DNA of 64,000 bases from Kappaphycus alvarezii (GCA_002205965.3 NADL03000137.1:62001-126000); one strand, 5' to 3'; shown: positions 1 through 9,103, counted from the first letter of the stretch. Translations and numbers: made by a program. Notes: generated from the sequence alone by a model not told the origin.

Positions 1-865
1 AACGTGAGCGACTTGTTGCACAGCTTGATCGAACCCGGGTCCAATTCAACCATCGACGTCAGCAACCATGGGGGGAAGGTCAAGTCCGTAGTTTTCGCAT
101 AAAGTATGGTAATGGTGGCGTTTCTCTGATACTTTCAGTACAGTACATATCATTTCTTGGGATAGGCTACGCTCCCTTCAAGGTCCCCAGCTATCCTTTC
201 ACATAATGCATCTCTTCGTGCCTGTTGGTTGCTGTGTGTATTGCGATGTACCCCCCCGCACCTCACTTCCGCTTTGTCGTCAAAGTTTGACGCCGGTATG
301 CGAGTGATTTTTCAAGATACACATGCTCCGCTTGATGATGCCACTTGACAAACAGCTGGCCTTCCTATGCGCCACGGTGGCTTTGGCTTGACACCCTCCT
401 CTTGGCTACCTACAGCGTTCTATGTGACCTCAACTCTCACCTGTGCCACCCTCGTCACAGCCCTTGCACCCACTTTCTCCGCTTCGTCGTGTCTCTCGAA
501 CCCTTTGCGCGAGCTGCAGTCATCCTTTCTTCCCCCTTCTTATTCTAAATTCTCTATGCATTCCCTCCTACGTCTTGTACAGTCCAACCCCTCTCATCGT
601 CCCGCTCATGTCCACGGCTTTCTCATGAAAGGTATTTTCCAGGGGCAACTCTCGATAATCACCGATGATACCCTCCACTCATCCGGCGCTGAGTTTACTC
701 AACGCCTTCGACGCCTCCGCTCCACCTCTACGTCCTCATCAAGCCTTCCCTTCCCAACCTTACCTCTCCCAGGTAATGGTGCTCGCGCCCAACCGGAGGT
801 TTGGATCACTATGGTCTGTCTCCGTCTCCTTGTACTCCTTTTCTTCCAGAGGAAAGGAGATGGTT
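1..865. other. Region without a recognisable gene
   Basis: Open frames exist here, but they are proline/serine-rich, overlap on several frames and start at non-ATG codons. No domain is recognisable. I see nothing to annotate before the LINE-tail repeat that starts near 866. Confidence 0.5.
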
Positions 866-1020
866 TGGGGAAAGGTTTGGGTGTTTTACTCTTGGAAGAT
901 ATATCCGATCTATGCCATGGATTTCCAGACAACCACAGCTTGGAAGATATATCCGATCTATCCAATAGTTTTCCAGACAACCACAATCAACTCAAAAGGT
1001 ATGCTGACAAAGTAATGGGG
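866..1020 (-). repeat. LINE 3'-tail repeat (B type) with internal tandem duplication
   Basis: The block begins with a G-rich run followed by TTTGGGTGTTTTACTCTTGG and ends near AGTAATGGGG. The same block recurs at 3121, 9618, 11051 and 29621. Within it a 48-bp segment is duplicated in tandem (891-938 and 939-986), each starting CTTGGAAGATATATCCGATC. Read on the minus strand, the block resembles the 3' end of the REL-type LINEs in this window. Confidence 0.7.
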
Positions 1021-1061
1021 AAGGAACTAGGCTCCCTAAAAGGCTACCTTCAGGCCAGCCA

Positions 1062-1873
1062 TCAAGCAGGCCGCATTGGACAGGACGGCTTCTGCAGAGT
1101 GCCATAGCTTCGAGAACCCCGAACCTTTCCGTGCGTCTCCATTGCCCTCACGGCCACATTCCTTGCCACGTCATTTAGCACTGCACATGCATCCGGGCGC
1201 CAACCTCCAAGAGTGGAGATCGACACAGACACGAGCCTACCTCTGGTGGAGGTTGCGATGAAAGATTGATATCTTCTCTGCTTTGCATTTCGCGCCGCAT
1301 TCAGAAAGGACATCGGTTTGAAGGCCCTCACCCGACTGTTGGAGGGAGCGAAGGGATTTTACGAGGGTAACATCCAAAAAGTCGGCCCCTCCGCTGTTTC
1401 CCATTGCTTGGGTGTCCAGTCTCGTTCGTTGGAGACCATGGCGTTGCTCGACGACAGGATGACGAGCAGCTCTTGCGATGTCCTTTGGGAGAAGGGTGAC
1501 TTGACGATCATGTCGGTTGATCCTGTGGGCTCCATACAAGCAGTGCATGAGACGATCGCTATGAACATCGAGTGTTTCCGGACAATACCTTCTCGAGCAT
1601 AACGAGCCAGGTTGAAAAAGGGGGACTTGCCAAGTAGTATTGAGGCCACACTGAGAATTCTCGAGGTTCAATTCTTGTCTGGAGTCCGAGGCATGGCGGA
1701 CAGTACACCCATTCCTTAGCTCCCGGGAGGGCCATAGATGCGTGAAACGGCTGCCTCCTGGAATCCTCGGGAGGAAATCGTTCTTGTACTGCCTCATGGA
1801 TTGCGTTCGTCAAGATCTTTTGCGATGGTGTTTTTTGTGAGCAAATTACACCGAAGGGGAAAAGGTTAAACAT
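1062..1873 (-). pseudogene. 3' part of a REL-type LINE ORF (decayed)
   Basis: Three overlapping minus frames together read like the C-terminal third of the LINE at 4.4-7.98 kb. In order they give a segment ending in a cysteine/histidine finger (C-x4-C ... SDRLMHC, then RH), a PD-(D/E)xK-like endonuclease stretch (RLDTQAMGNSGGADFLDVTL), and a KQRRYQSF ... ISTLGGW tail. The first two pieces are typical of R2-type non-LTR retrotransposons, where the finger and the restriction-like endonuclease follow the reverse transcriptase. At least two frameshifts separate the pieces and no RT domain is present, so this is a dead 5'-truncated copy. Its upstream border meets a plus-strand coiled-coil frame at about 1865. 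Confidence 0.75.
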
Positions 1874-2060
1874 TCGCAGGGCAAAACTCGACCTTCAGGA
1901 AAAGGAACGCAAGGCCAATGAAACGGTGCAGCGCTTGCAAGCCGAGTTGAGCAGAAGCAAAGCCAAGTGTCAAAGGATCCTCACTCACATCCAGGCCAGA
2001 CCGCGTCCCAATCGCGGGACTAAGCGCTATTCCACCGCGCCGGAGCTGGGAGCAATGTGA
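1863..2060 (+). pseudogene. C-terminal coiled-coil protein fragment, unrecognised
   Basis: An open plus-strand frame ends at a TGA (2058-2060). It encodes a charged, heptad-like stretch (AKLDLQEKERKANETVQRLQ, then AELSRSKAKC) followed by a basic tail with RPRPNRGTKRYS. Lysine, glutamate and glutamine content and the spacing of leucines suggest a coiled coil. There is no ATG: upstream the same frame runs antisense into the LINE fragment, so the N-terminal part is missing. It may be the end of a host gene or the tail of a retroelement ORF1. I do not recognise the family. Confidence 0.4.
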
Positions 2061-2584
2061 CTCACTTCGTGCTTTTTTTATCTATCCTAAAGTTTTCATG
2101 TCAGATGTAGATTGCTTTGCTGATGGGCAAATCAGTCTTTTTTGTGTCTTTCACTATGCCCATCTTCAAAGTGAATCGTAGTAATGAAAAGTCGATGCTC
2201 CAGCGGAAGCACGACCCACACTGACCACTCCGCCAGTCCTCTACGCTAACGACATCCCCACCCTGAGCAATCTTGAAAGTCGGTATTGTTACGGCGTGTA
2301 TATTTGTAACATCAAACAAACCTCTGGCCGTAAAACACTCACCAACTCCCAACCAAGGACACATGGGTCAGTTCCAGCTATTCACATTCGTGCACTATAG
2401 GCTGTTCGGCCGTCGCACAACACTCTGCACGACTATCCCGTCTTAGCGACCCGGGGGACAGCCCGGGGGACAGTATGGGCCGAGATTGTGGGCCCTGCTA
2501 CGACGGTATAAGGTACCAGTAACCGACTATGGGAGTACCCTGCGAACTTTGATGAGCTTTGCCCTTGCAAATAGTTGACCAGAG
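2061..2584. other. Intergenic, nothing recognised
   Basis: Only short frames lacking recognisable domains. A small internal repeat of CCCGGGGGACAG occurs at about 2450-2475. Confidence 0.5.
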
Positions 2585-2692
2585 TGTGCCGCGAGACGAC
2601 GGCATGGCACCTCGTTATCATCAGCTTCGGGTAAACAGTGTGCCTCGAGAAGACGGCATGGCACCTCGTCATCATCAGCTTCGGGTAAACAA
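2585..2692 (+). repeat. 54-bp tandem duplication
   Basis: Two adjacent 54-bp units (2585-2638 and 2639-2692) differ at only a few bases. Each contains GACGGCATGGCACCTCGT and ends TCAGCTTCGGGTAAACA. The unit length is a multiple of three, and both units are open in one plus frame (VPR[DE]DGMAPR..HQLRVN). Whether it was ever translated is unknown. Confidence 0.85.
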
Positions 2693-3120
2693 AGGCAGTA
2701 CGGGCGAGAGCAAGTTGGCGCGCCTACTGACGGCTTATTCTCGGGGCGCGGCCCCAACGCAATACCTGCGTGTTGGATTCGGCCCCTTCCTTGGAGTCCC
2801 GGTTTCACTCTACACCTTGCACCTCGGCACCCTGAGGGCATTAGGTAAGAACTTGTCCGAGGATATCGAGGATGTGCTTTTTTGAGCCGGGAAGAGGGGG
2901 ATGTTCCAGTGGAATGGGAGCGGATGAATTTTGGGATGGGAAGGTAGATCGAAGGAGGGAGAGAGATGGGGACATAGGAAATGGGAGTAGCTGTGTAGTA
3001 GGCAGGAAGACCGAGGATGAGGAAAGCGACGACTGGTAGAACTGGAATCGGGGGTGTGACACGCATTGGGGAGGTAACCTCAAGAGTCGAAAGAGGGATG
3101 GGCTGGTGATAAGGTGAAAT

Positions 3121-3189
3121 GGGGAAGGTTTGGGTGAATTACTTTTGGAAGATGTAGCCGATCTGTCCCATGCATTTCCAGACGATCGG
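3121..3189 (-). repeat. LINE 3'-tail repeat (B type)
   Basis: GGGGAAGGTTTGGGTGAATT followed by ACTTTTGGAAGATGTAGCCG: a diverged copy of the block at 866-1020. On the minus strand it reads as a LINE 3' end with CCCAAACCTTCCCC at the terminus. Confidence 0.65.
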
Positions 3190-3289
3190 TGATACGTAAG
3201 TGAAGGTAGGGTGATTAAAGGATATACCCAGCACACTAAGGAATTGTTACGGGCAGATGACTTCATGACGATTTTTCAGTTGATGCTGA

Positions 3290-3738
3290 GAGGAGCATTG
3301 CTTACGCATCGCCATTTACATAGGGCCTATCCCAATATCCACTCTCGGAAATTGACACCCAGACGCCTGTGGGGGGCTAACTGATGTTGCACGGAACGTG
3401 GTCACGGAACGTGACTGTTCGGACAATGAAGAAAGAAGTTTAATGCATTCAGAATCTACATACAATGGAGTCTTACGGCGAGGTCCGAGCGGTGCTTACC
3501 CAAAAGCACGCTGCCGCTTCCGTGTTATTTAACGCAGCATGACCCACCACATCTTCCATGCATTAAAATAACGATGGTGGAGTTTTCTCCCGGTCCCTTT
3601 TTCGCATGAGTGGGCAATCGGTTCAGCCACTGCCCGGAGTCGTCCGTCTAGCAGAACCCGAGGTCCTGTATAGTGCGGACTTGTCTTCAAACAATAAAGC
3701 GTCATTCCTCCCCTTAAAATAACCCAAAAATTCCCCCT
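3290..3738 (+). pseudogene. LINE C-terminus/3' tail, interrupted by a short retroposon
   Basis: In plus orientation this carries the last coding stretch of a REL LINE (PIPISTLG, then ARNV) and ends with ATCTTCCATGCATTAAAATA, then ACCCAAAAATTCCCCC. That terminus recurs at 8925, 9110 and 54670. A 141-bp retroposon (3573-3713) splits the tail. Near 3428-3459 it also holds GAAAGAAGTTTAATGCATTC, which recurs at 36721 and 50893, so the coding part is a mosaic. Confidence 0.65.
3573..3713 (+). mobile_element. Short non-autonomous retroposon with 10-bp target duplication
   Basis: A 141-bp insert is flanked on both sides by TTAAAATAAC (3563-3572 and 3714-3723), a perfect 10-bp direct repeat that exists once in uninterrupted LINE tails. 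Longer copies lie at 46891-47080 (plus) and 10502-10695 (minus). This copy is 5'-truncated, while all three share the 3' end around AATAAAGCGTCATTC. Variable 5' ends, a constant 3' end and a target duplication indicate retroposition. A hairpin GGGCAAT...TGCCC lies at 3612-3635. No ORF. Whether it derives from a tRNA, a snRNA or a gene 3' end is unknown. Confidence 0.75.
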
Positions 3739-3799
3739 GTTTGCTGGCTTGCCTTGAGCCAGCCTTTTAGGGAAAATTAGGAGGTACTACTGGTCACGC

Positions 3800-4295
3800 T
3801 CTAGTGTATGTCCTCCGCAACGTTCTTGCCCTCTACTGTAAGGAAGTTGGGATCGTCGCCCTCGTCGAAGCATCCGCTCCTCTACCAGTTTCCCAACTCG
3901 TCTGGGCATCCGGAGTCCTCCGCGTTACGAATGGACATTTACATACCCGCTGCATACGGGCTTCACAGTACCGATACCCTCGCGGAGTGGTGGGCAACAG
4001 TAACGTCGACGGCCGCCACATTTTGCCAAGTACGGTTACCGCAGGCGCTGCCGCAACACTCGCAGAGCGCGAGAAACATCGCCATTACGGCACTTACTGC
4101 AACCAAAACGATATTCTCCTCTCTCCCGTCGGGATTTATATCTATGGCGCATTGGGCGACGATGGCAACGGTTTCTTCCGCCGTCGCGGTTCCTCGGTTC
4201 CTCCCCTCAACAGGAGTTTCGAAACTTCGTTACCCGTTTTGCGTTTAGTGACCAAGTAATGTAGGCGCGACAGATTTCCACCCGCCGCCCCCATT
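3800..4295 (+). pseudogene. REL-endonuclease C-terminus of a second LINE family (C family)
   Basis: In plus orientation the frames give an endonuclease-like segment (PSSKHPLLYQFP, then ALRMDIYIP, an R-x-DI motif). This is followed by EREKHRHYGTYCNQNDILL and GALGDDGNGFFRR, which matches the K..KY..C ... G..F C-terminal signature of REL LINEs. A minus-strand relative at 14163-14560 aligns along most of its length and supplies the second catalytic aspartate region (VDVAVAHP). In this copy that region is destroyed because 35 bp (3979-4013) lie in reverse orientation. No RT domain is attached. Confidence 0.65.
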
Positions 4296-4445
4296 CGTAG
4301 TTTATTCTGAATGGGGGGTTAATTTACTGTGGTGGATATGTGGGTTGGTATCCAGTAAATTTGTACCGAAGCGTAGATATCGTATCATTGTCAAGCCAAT
4401 TGCGAAACCGTACGATGCGTCGAAAGCTGTGGGTGGCACTCCAAT

Positions 4446-4919
4446 CTACCAGAAGGTGGAAGGGAGGCCAGCCAGCAAACAAGCGGCATTGGAGGTTACT
4501 GTCAAAGCGGAGTGCCGCTGTAAAAGAATGGCTCTGACCTTCGAAAACCGTTCCATTGCGCGGGTGGCAACGGTTCTCGCGAGTTCCTTGACGACGGAGA
4601 ACGCCGCCGGATGCCATCCTCCAAGCGTTGAGATGGGGACAGGAACCAGCCTGTTTCTCCCAGGCAGCTCAGCAAGGAACCCTTGGTATTTCCGCTGCTT
4701 CTCTGCGTGAGCTGCGTTGAGGCTTGTGAGTGGGTTGAAAGCCCTGGCTCTTGCGTGGGAGGGAGCGAGCGGGTTGACAAAGGTTACGTCGAAGTAATCC
4801 GTGCCACCGGCGGCTCCCATCGCCCTGATATCCGGCCTCGTCCTGTTTTGGTAGTGTAGACGAGGTTCGATGAATGGACGTCGGGCGGCTCTCGCAAGGT
4901 CGTTCCCCAGTAAAGTCAC
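4446..4919 (-). pseudogene. LINE restriction-like endonuclease domain
   Basis: This 157-codon frame carries the REL core: LARAARRPFIEPRLHYQ, then RTRPDIRAMGAAGG followed by DYFDVTFVNPL. These form the PD...D catalytic arrangement of the PD-(D/E)xK fold used by R2-like LINEs to nick the target. Next come KQRKYQGF and VPISTLGGWHPAAF, the conserved C-terminal motif of this family, then ARTVATRAMERFSKVRA. Fragments of the same tail appear at 1062-1331, 8731-9103, 9933-10279, 12440-12690 and 33271-33720. The frame joins the 4916-5692 segment by a frameshift just after its finger histidines. Confidence 0.8.
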
Positions 4920-5692
4920 CTGGTTGTTATGGCGAGTATTCCGCTCGCAGCCAAAGCGACATGTAGCAAGTGGTCCCCGTAGATATCCAGCATTTCATGG
5001 CATCCTGCTTTGGGGCAAGGGGTACCTGGGGCGAATAAGGGGGTTTGGCAAAAGTACTGGAACCACACGGAAAAGTCTTTGCTCTTGATGTGCGTCCTCA
5101 ATCCAGGGCAAGGTGCACAGTAGACCCAGCCTTTGGCACCGGGGAGGGACATGCTAGCGCGGAAGGCGCGGGTGCGGATGTTTCCGAGCGGCAAGGCCTC
5201 TTGCACAGCCATATGAATTGCATCCGTTAGCTTCTTCTGCGATGGTGGGTTGGATGAGCAGAAGTTGCTAAACGGAATTCGTTCTGAGGGTCGACAAGAG
5301 GTGCTCCATGCGGTAAAGGCGGCTGTAGCATCCTCGTACTGCGTCAGGTCTTGAACACAGGACGGCAAAGACTTCTCGCATAACTGCTGCGTCGCGGCGC
5401 TGGACGCAAGAAACGAAGCGGCGGCGACATCTCGCGCGGAGGAGAGGCCGATTCCCAAGGTCGGCTTCTTCTCCTGTAGTGCCTTAATGGGCAGTTGCAG
5501 CTCCTTGAATATACAGTTGTCTAGCATTCCACCCGCTAAAGTGCGGCAGCACCTCTCGATTAAGCTGTCGAAATATTCGGCCCCTTTCCGCGTACAAGAG
5601 GGCGGCACAACTCGCAAGAGGTATCCCACTTTGCAAACCCCAAAGCAGTTGCGCAGTAGTTGGAATGAAGCGTGCGCGTCCTCGATTTCCAT
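4916..5692 (-). pseudogene. LINE segment between RT and endonuclease, with cysteine/histidine finger
   Basis: A 258-codon frame overlaps the end of the RT frame by about 130 bases in another register, showing an indel there. It is largely helical and ends with a candidate CCHC finger (C-PKAG-C, then DIYGDHLLH). The fragment at 1.2-1.8 kb preserves the final cysteine of this finger, which here reads valine or lies past the shift. In R2-type elements this finger sits between the RT thumb and the endonuclease. Confidence 0.7.
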
Positions 5693-6591
5693 GACAGCGT
5701 TAAGTAAAGGCTCAAGGAGTATACATGGTCCAGGAAGTATTGTTCCATGAACGTTTGGGAGCCGATTGGCGCGTTCAAAACCGAAGTACCAGTACTGTAT
5801 TCCTGCCGCATATCACAGGGGTATGCGGGCTGAACCGACGCGGAGGGGGCGGTGGGCCACCATACTTTGCATTTTCGAGACTGCCAGATGGAGACCACGC
5901 GTTTGGCCTCGGGAGAAGACAGAACCTCGATTACCTTGAGTATATCCTCGTGTTTGGCTACAATGTAGCCATCGTCGTGATACCAAAGCTCCAAAAGCAG
6001 TGTGTCTAACCCTGTGTCCTCGTCGGGGGATCCCGACAATAGCTCTTTGATCTTTAGGGCGATGGGGTGGAGTACGAGAGCGAAAAGCAATCCGCTGAGC
6101 GGGTCTCCTTGCTGAGTACCCACAACACTCCGTATAGTCTCGAATCCCGTCCAGAGGAACGCTGGATCGTTGTTGTAGCAATACAGTACCCAAGGGAGCA
6201 GCTGAGGAAAGAGGTTCCGGACTGCGTTAAAAAAGGAAGCACGGCTGCACAGGTTGAACGCATTCTTCAGGTCGACCGACAAGAGCGCATATTCAGGGCG
6301 TGTACCGAACTTGTTCACGATGCGTCGAACACCGTGAACTACTGCATCTGTTCCTGACTTTGTGGCGATACCAACCTGAAGAGGCTGGAAGTAGGTGGAG
6401 GCCTTTTCATTGACCCGAGTAGCAAGGCAGCTACTAACTAACCGTCGCAAAGTCTCTCCCACTGCAATGGGGCGCGGAGTCATGTCTTTCTTCGCAAGTG
6501 GTGTGAGTGGGGCTCCAGCAATCCACGGGGCGAGGGCAGTAGGAGCTTTTCCGGAAGCCAGGACGTTCAGAAGTTCTGTTAATGAATCCAA
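5560..6591 (-). pseudogene. LINE reverse transcriptase domain
   Basis: The frame contains successive RT motifs: PIAVGETLRRLVSSCLA (motif 2a region), ALLSVDLKNAFN (motif A, first catalytic aspartate), GTQQGDPLSGLLFALVL (motif B) and LELWYHDDGYIV (motif C, aspartate pair at about 5972-5983). Histidine stands where most LINE RTs have alanine in the [FY]ADD box. The related LINE at 56.5 kb has YADD. Upstream, SFKPGSAPG and GLRPSHVEELL lie in neighbouring frames, so the true domain begins nearer 6780 and is broken by at least two indels. Confidence 0.85.
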
Positions 6592-6765
6592 GAATTTCCC
6601 CTGCGAGGAAGATGTGGGTGTCCGTAGAAGCTCTTCGACGTGAGAGGGGCGAAGTCCGGATCCCCCGGGGCTGAACCGGGTTTGAAAGAGCGAACTGCCC
6701 GCAAAACCTCATCCTTTGTGATCGCTGAGATATCGGGGGGTGCGGAAGGCGGTTCAAAGTGTTCC

Positions 6766-7449
6766 TCATCCTCCCGGGGGATTGAGGATGTTTAGCTCGG
6801 AGGGCGTCAGACACCATTTAGTGGCCGGTAACACCCCTAGAGATCCTAATGCCTGTGCAGCTTTCCCATATGCTCCTTCGCGGGCGAGTCTCATGGCACG
6901 ACGAATGTTGGCCTGTTTCTGTTCCTGGGGCGTTAAAGTTCGTTTTGTTCGGGAGGTCGCTTGTTGAAGTGCGTTCTGCCATAAGGTTTGGAACTGTCCT
7001 GCATTCCACAATTCGAGCCGTTCTCTGATTAAGTCACTGGTTGATTGGACTTGCGTTTCGACGTTCGAACCGGTAGTACCTGAGGAAGGTGAAGTATTGG
7101 AAAGCATCACTGAAGGGAAAAGAAAAACTTTAGAGAGCTTCTCTTCCGCATCATTATGTCCGTGTGCACAAGCCCACGCTGCGTCATGCATGGCGACCGA
7201 CAGGGAGTCACTCAGTGCTGATCGGAATCGTGTAGGGATATGAGACAACACAGGAATGTGGGTCGTAAAGATGTCCTCATGGCGGGGCAGGGGTTGTGCG
7301 TGGAGCGGAGCATGCCCTGGTGAGGGTTGCTGATCTGACGCGTGTCCAGTCGTGTGTGCGGGTCGCGGCGGTTGATCGTCGGCGATCGGGCGTGGGACCG
7401 GGACCGAAGACTGGCGAGGTTCATCCGCCTGCAACTGCGACTTGTGCAA
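6766..7449 (-). pseudogene. LINE linker region between zinc finger and RT
   Basis: A 227-codon frame begins with a proline/histidine-rich low-complexity stretch and continues into a helical part (ERLELWNAGQFQTLWQNALQ, then RRAMRLAREGAYGKAAQAL). It ends PSELNILNPPGG, the usual run-in to the RT domain (PSE ... hP) of this LINE class. The following RT run-in (EEHFEPPSAPPDIS) is out of frame by one indel. Confidence 0.7.
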
Positions 7450-7475
7450 CGGAGCGTACTGCCTTGGCCTTGTGT

Positions 7476-7985
7476 CTACGGTACACTGAGGGCAGCGGAC
7501 GTACGAGAAGGAGTACAGTCCTTGCGGATCCGGACCGTTACTTTGGAGCCGAGGTATTTGTGATGACAGGCACAGTACCAGTATCCGATTTGAGCTAGAC
7601 TTTTCTGCAGTTTGTGGATCTCATGGCAGCGGGGCGGACCGTGTCGGGATTGTGGCGTGTGCGTCGTGCGCAGATGGGCCAGCAAGTTTGCGACAGTCTG
7701 GAGTTGCGGCTGGGGCCTGCTGCAGAGGATACATTGACCGGGAGTAGGTAGTTCCCGGGTGGGTTGGGGCCTTTTCAAAGTGCGTGTTGAGAGCCAGAAA
7801 TGCCGTTGTCTCTCGAAGGCCGATGTTCGAGAGTAAAAGTATTCTTCTTGCCTACGGCCTGTGCCATGATGCTGTAAGCGCGAACAGTCCACTAGTGACA
7901 ATTTCCCAATCCCCTGAGGTCCTAGAACAGTGCACCCTACTAAGCGATTGGACTTACTACTGTACAGTACTGTACAGTGTGCCAA
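7476..7985 (-). pseudogene. LINE N-terminal zinc-finger segment
   Basis: The 169-codon frame includes CILCSRP...LLAHLRTTH, a C-x2-C-x15-H-x4-H finger, followed by a second cysteine/histidine-rich patch (YWYCACHHKYLG). N-terminal C2H2 fingers are the DNA-binding module that gives R2-type LINEs their target choice. The first residues overlap a TACTGTACAGTACTGTACAG palindrome at about 7964-7983, so the true start may lie downstream of it. The 27 bases between this frame and the linker suggest another indel. Confidence 0.6.
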
Positions 7986-8624
7986 TCCTCGGGACTTCCT
8001 GTCCTGTACGGTCGGTATGCACTTCAGACCTCCTTGTTCAAAACTGTAATTGTCACCCGTGCTTCACTGTCAGTTGATACAGCAATGCAATCAATCCGGT
8101 GCGGCGGAATTTGACCGTTCAGAAATTTGAAATTGTGTCCTCATCAGCGGAGGACACGGGAGCCTGCGGGATAGTCGATGGTCGTTGCGATGAAGAAAGC
8201 GCGGTCGGAATGTCGATGTTCCAATCGATCGCCTTGGCAACGAGAAGCAGGGGGGGAACGCCGGGCGTCGAGAACCGCGAGACTGTGGATGATACGAAAA
8301 GAAGTAAAACGAAGGTGAGAGTATTGTGATACGTACCCCAGATGAACGTGGCGGGCAGGAAGGGAATTGTTGGAAGTTGAGGGAGAGGGTCGAGCCGGTT
8401 GCGGGGCTCTACTCCCAATGCGCAAGAGGGGAGCGCTCCGCGCACGCGTGCTCGCACGCGGATGAGAGGGGGTTGGGGGGGGGATCGTTCGTAGTTAATA
8501 TATGAATACCCTCCGCACGCTTCTGTGCAACACTGCTACGGTACAACCTATAAAGATTTACCACCGCTAGTGTACGATATTCTGGGCCACATCCAATCAT
8601 ATCTTTCAAACATCTTAGTGCCCT

Positions 8625-8705
8625 CATGATACGATATCTACGCTCTGGTACAAATTTACAGGGTGAAAACCCACATATCTACCACAGTATATTAACCCCC
8701 CATTT
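8625..8705 (+). repeat. LINE A-type 3' UTR fragment, plus orientation
   Basis: CATGATACGATATCTACGC through to TTAACCCCCCATTT matches the 3' UTR of the 4.3-8.0 kb LINE in opposite orientation. Only about 80 bp are present. It faces a minus-oriented copy that starts at 8731, so the two form an imperfect inverted repeat. Confidence 0.75.
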
Positions 8706-8730
8706 CCTCCGTACATTACAACCGGGGGAA

Positions 8731-9103
8731 AATGGGGGTTAATTTACTGTGATAGTAGATATATACTGTAGGTTGGTACCCAGTAAATTTGTACCGGAGC
8801 GTAGATACCTTATTATGGTCAAGCCAATTGTGAGACTGTACAATGCGTCGAAAACTGTAGATGGCACTCCAATCTACCCATCAGCGACCACTTATCCCCC
8901 ATAACGCATTAGCCGCGTGGATATAACCGACCACATCTTCCATGCATTAAAATAACCCAAAAATTTCCCATCTACCAGAAGGTGGAAGGGAGGCCAGCCA
9001 GCAAACAAGAGGCATTGGAGGTTACTGTCAATGCGGAGTGGCCGCTGTAAAGGAATACCTCCAACCTTCGAAAACCGTTCCATTGCGCGAGTGGCAAAAG
9101 TAC
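8731..9103 (-). pseudogene. LINE A-type 3' end, split by a nested insertion
   Basis: On the minus strand this matches the final coding part (ERFSKV, then SNA.CLLAGLPSTF) and the 3' UTR of the 4.3-8.0 kb LINE. It is interrupted at 8879-8969 by another LINE tail flanked by ATCTACC. The copy is 5'-truncated near 9103, where a further plus-oriented tail (9104-9146) abuts. Confidence 0.75.
8879..8969 (+). mobile_element. 91-bp LINE 3'-end insertion with 7-bp target duplication
   Basis: ATCTACC occurs at 8872-8878 and 8970-8976, flanking 91 bp that end CCGACCACATCTTCCATGCA, then TTAAAATAACCCAAAAATTTCCC. Removing the insert restores the sequence seen uninterrupted at 4430-4460. It is an extremely 5'-truncated LINE copy carrying only 3' UTR. 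Confidence 0.8.

Larger units (their letters stand above)
4310..7985 (-). mobile_element. REL-type (R2-like) LINE, long but frameshifted copy
   Basis: Read on the minus strand, the domain order is: N-terminal C2H2 finger (7985-7476), linker (7449-6766), reverse transcriptase (6591-5560), C-terminal finger region (5692-4916), restriction-like endonuclease (4919-4446) and a 3' UTR (4445-4310). This is the architecture of R2-type site-specific non-LTR retrotransposons with zinc finger, RT, CCHC and REL. The parts lie in different frames, so the copy is inactive. The 3' UTR ends with a TTTACTG...CAGTAAA inverted repeat and a C-run. The same UTR recurs as isolated pieces at 8625, 8731 and 36241. 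Confidence 0.85.

Noticed and set aside
367-1107. 246-codon plus-strand frame at the window start
   Set aside because: It runs through a LINE-tail repeat and its 48-bp duplication, has no domain, and competes with other frames of similar length.
6434-6817. 127-codon minus frame overlapping the LINE RT start
   Set aside because: It is the wrong register over a region whose conserved RT run-in residues lie in the two other frames.
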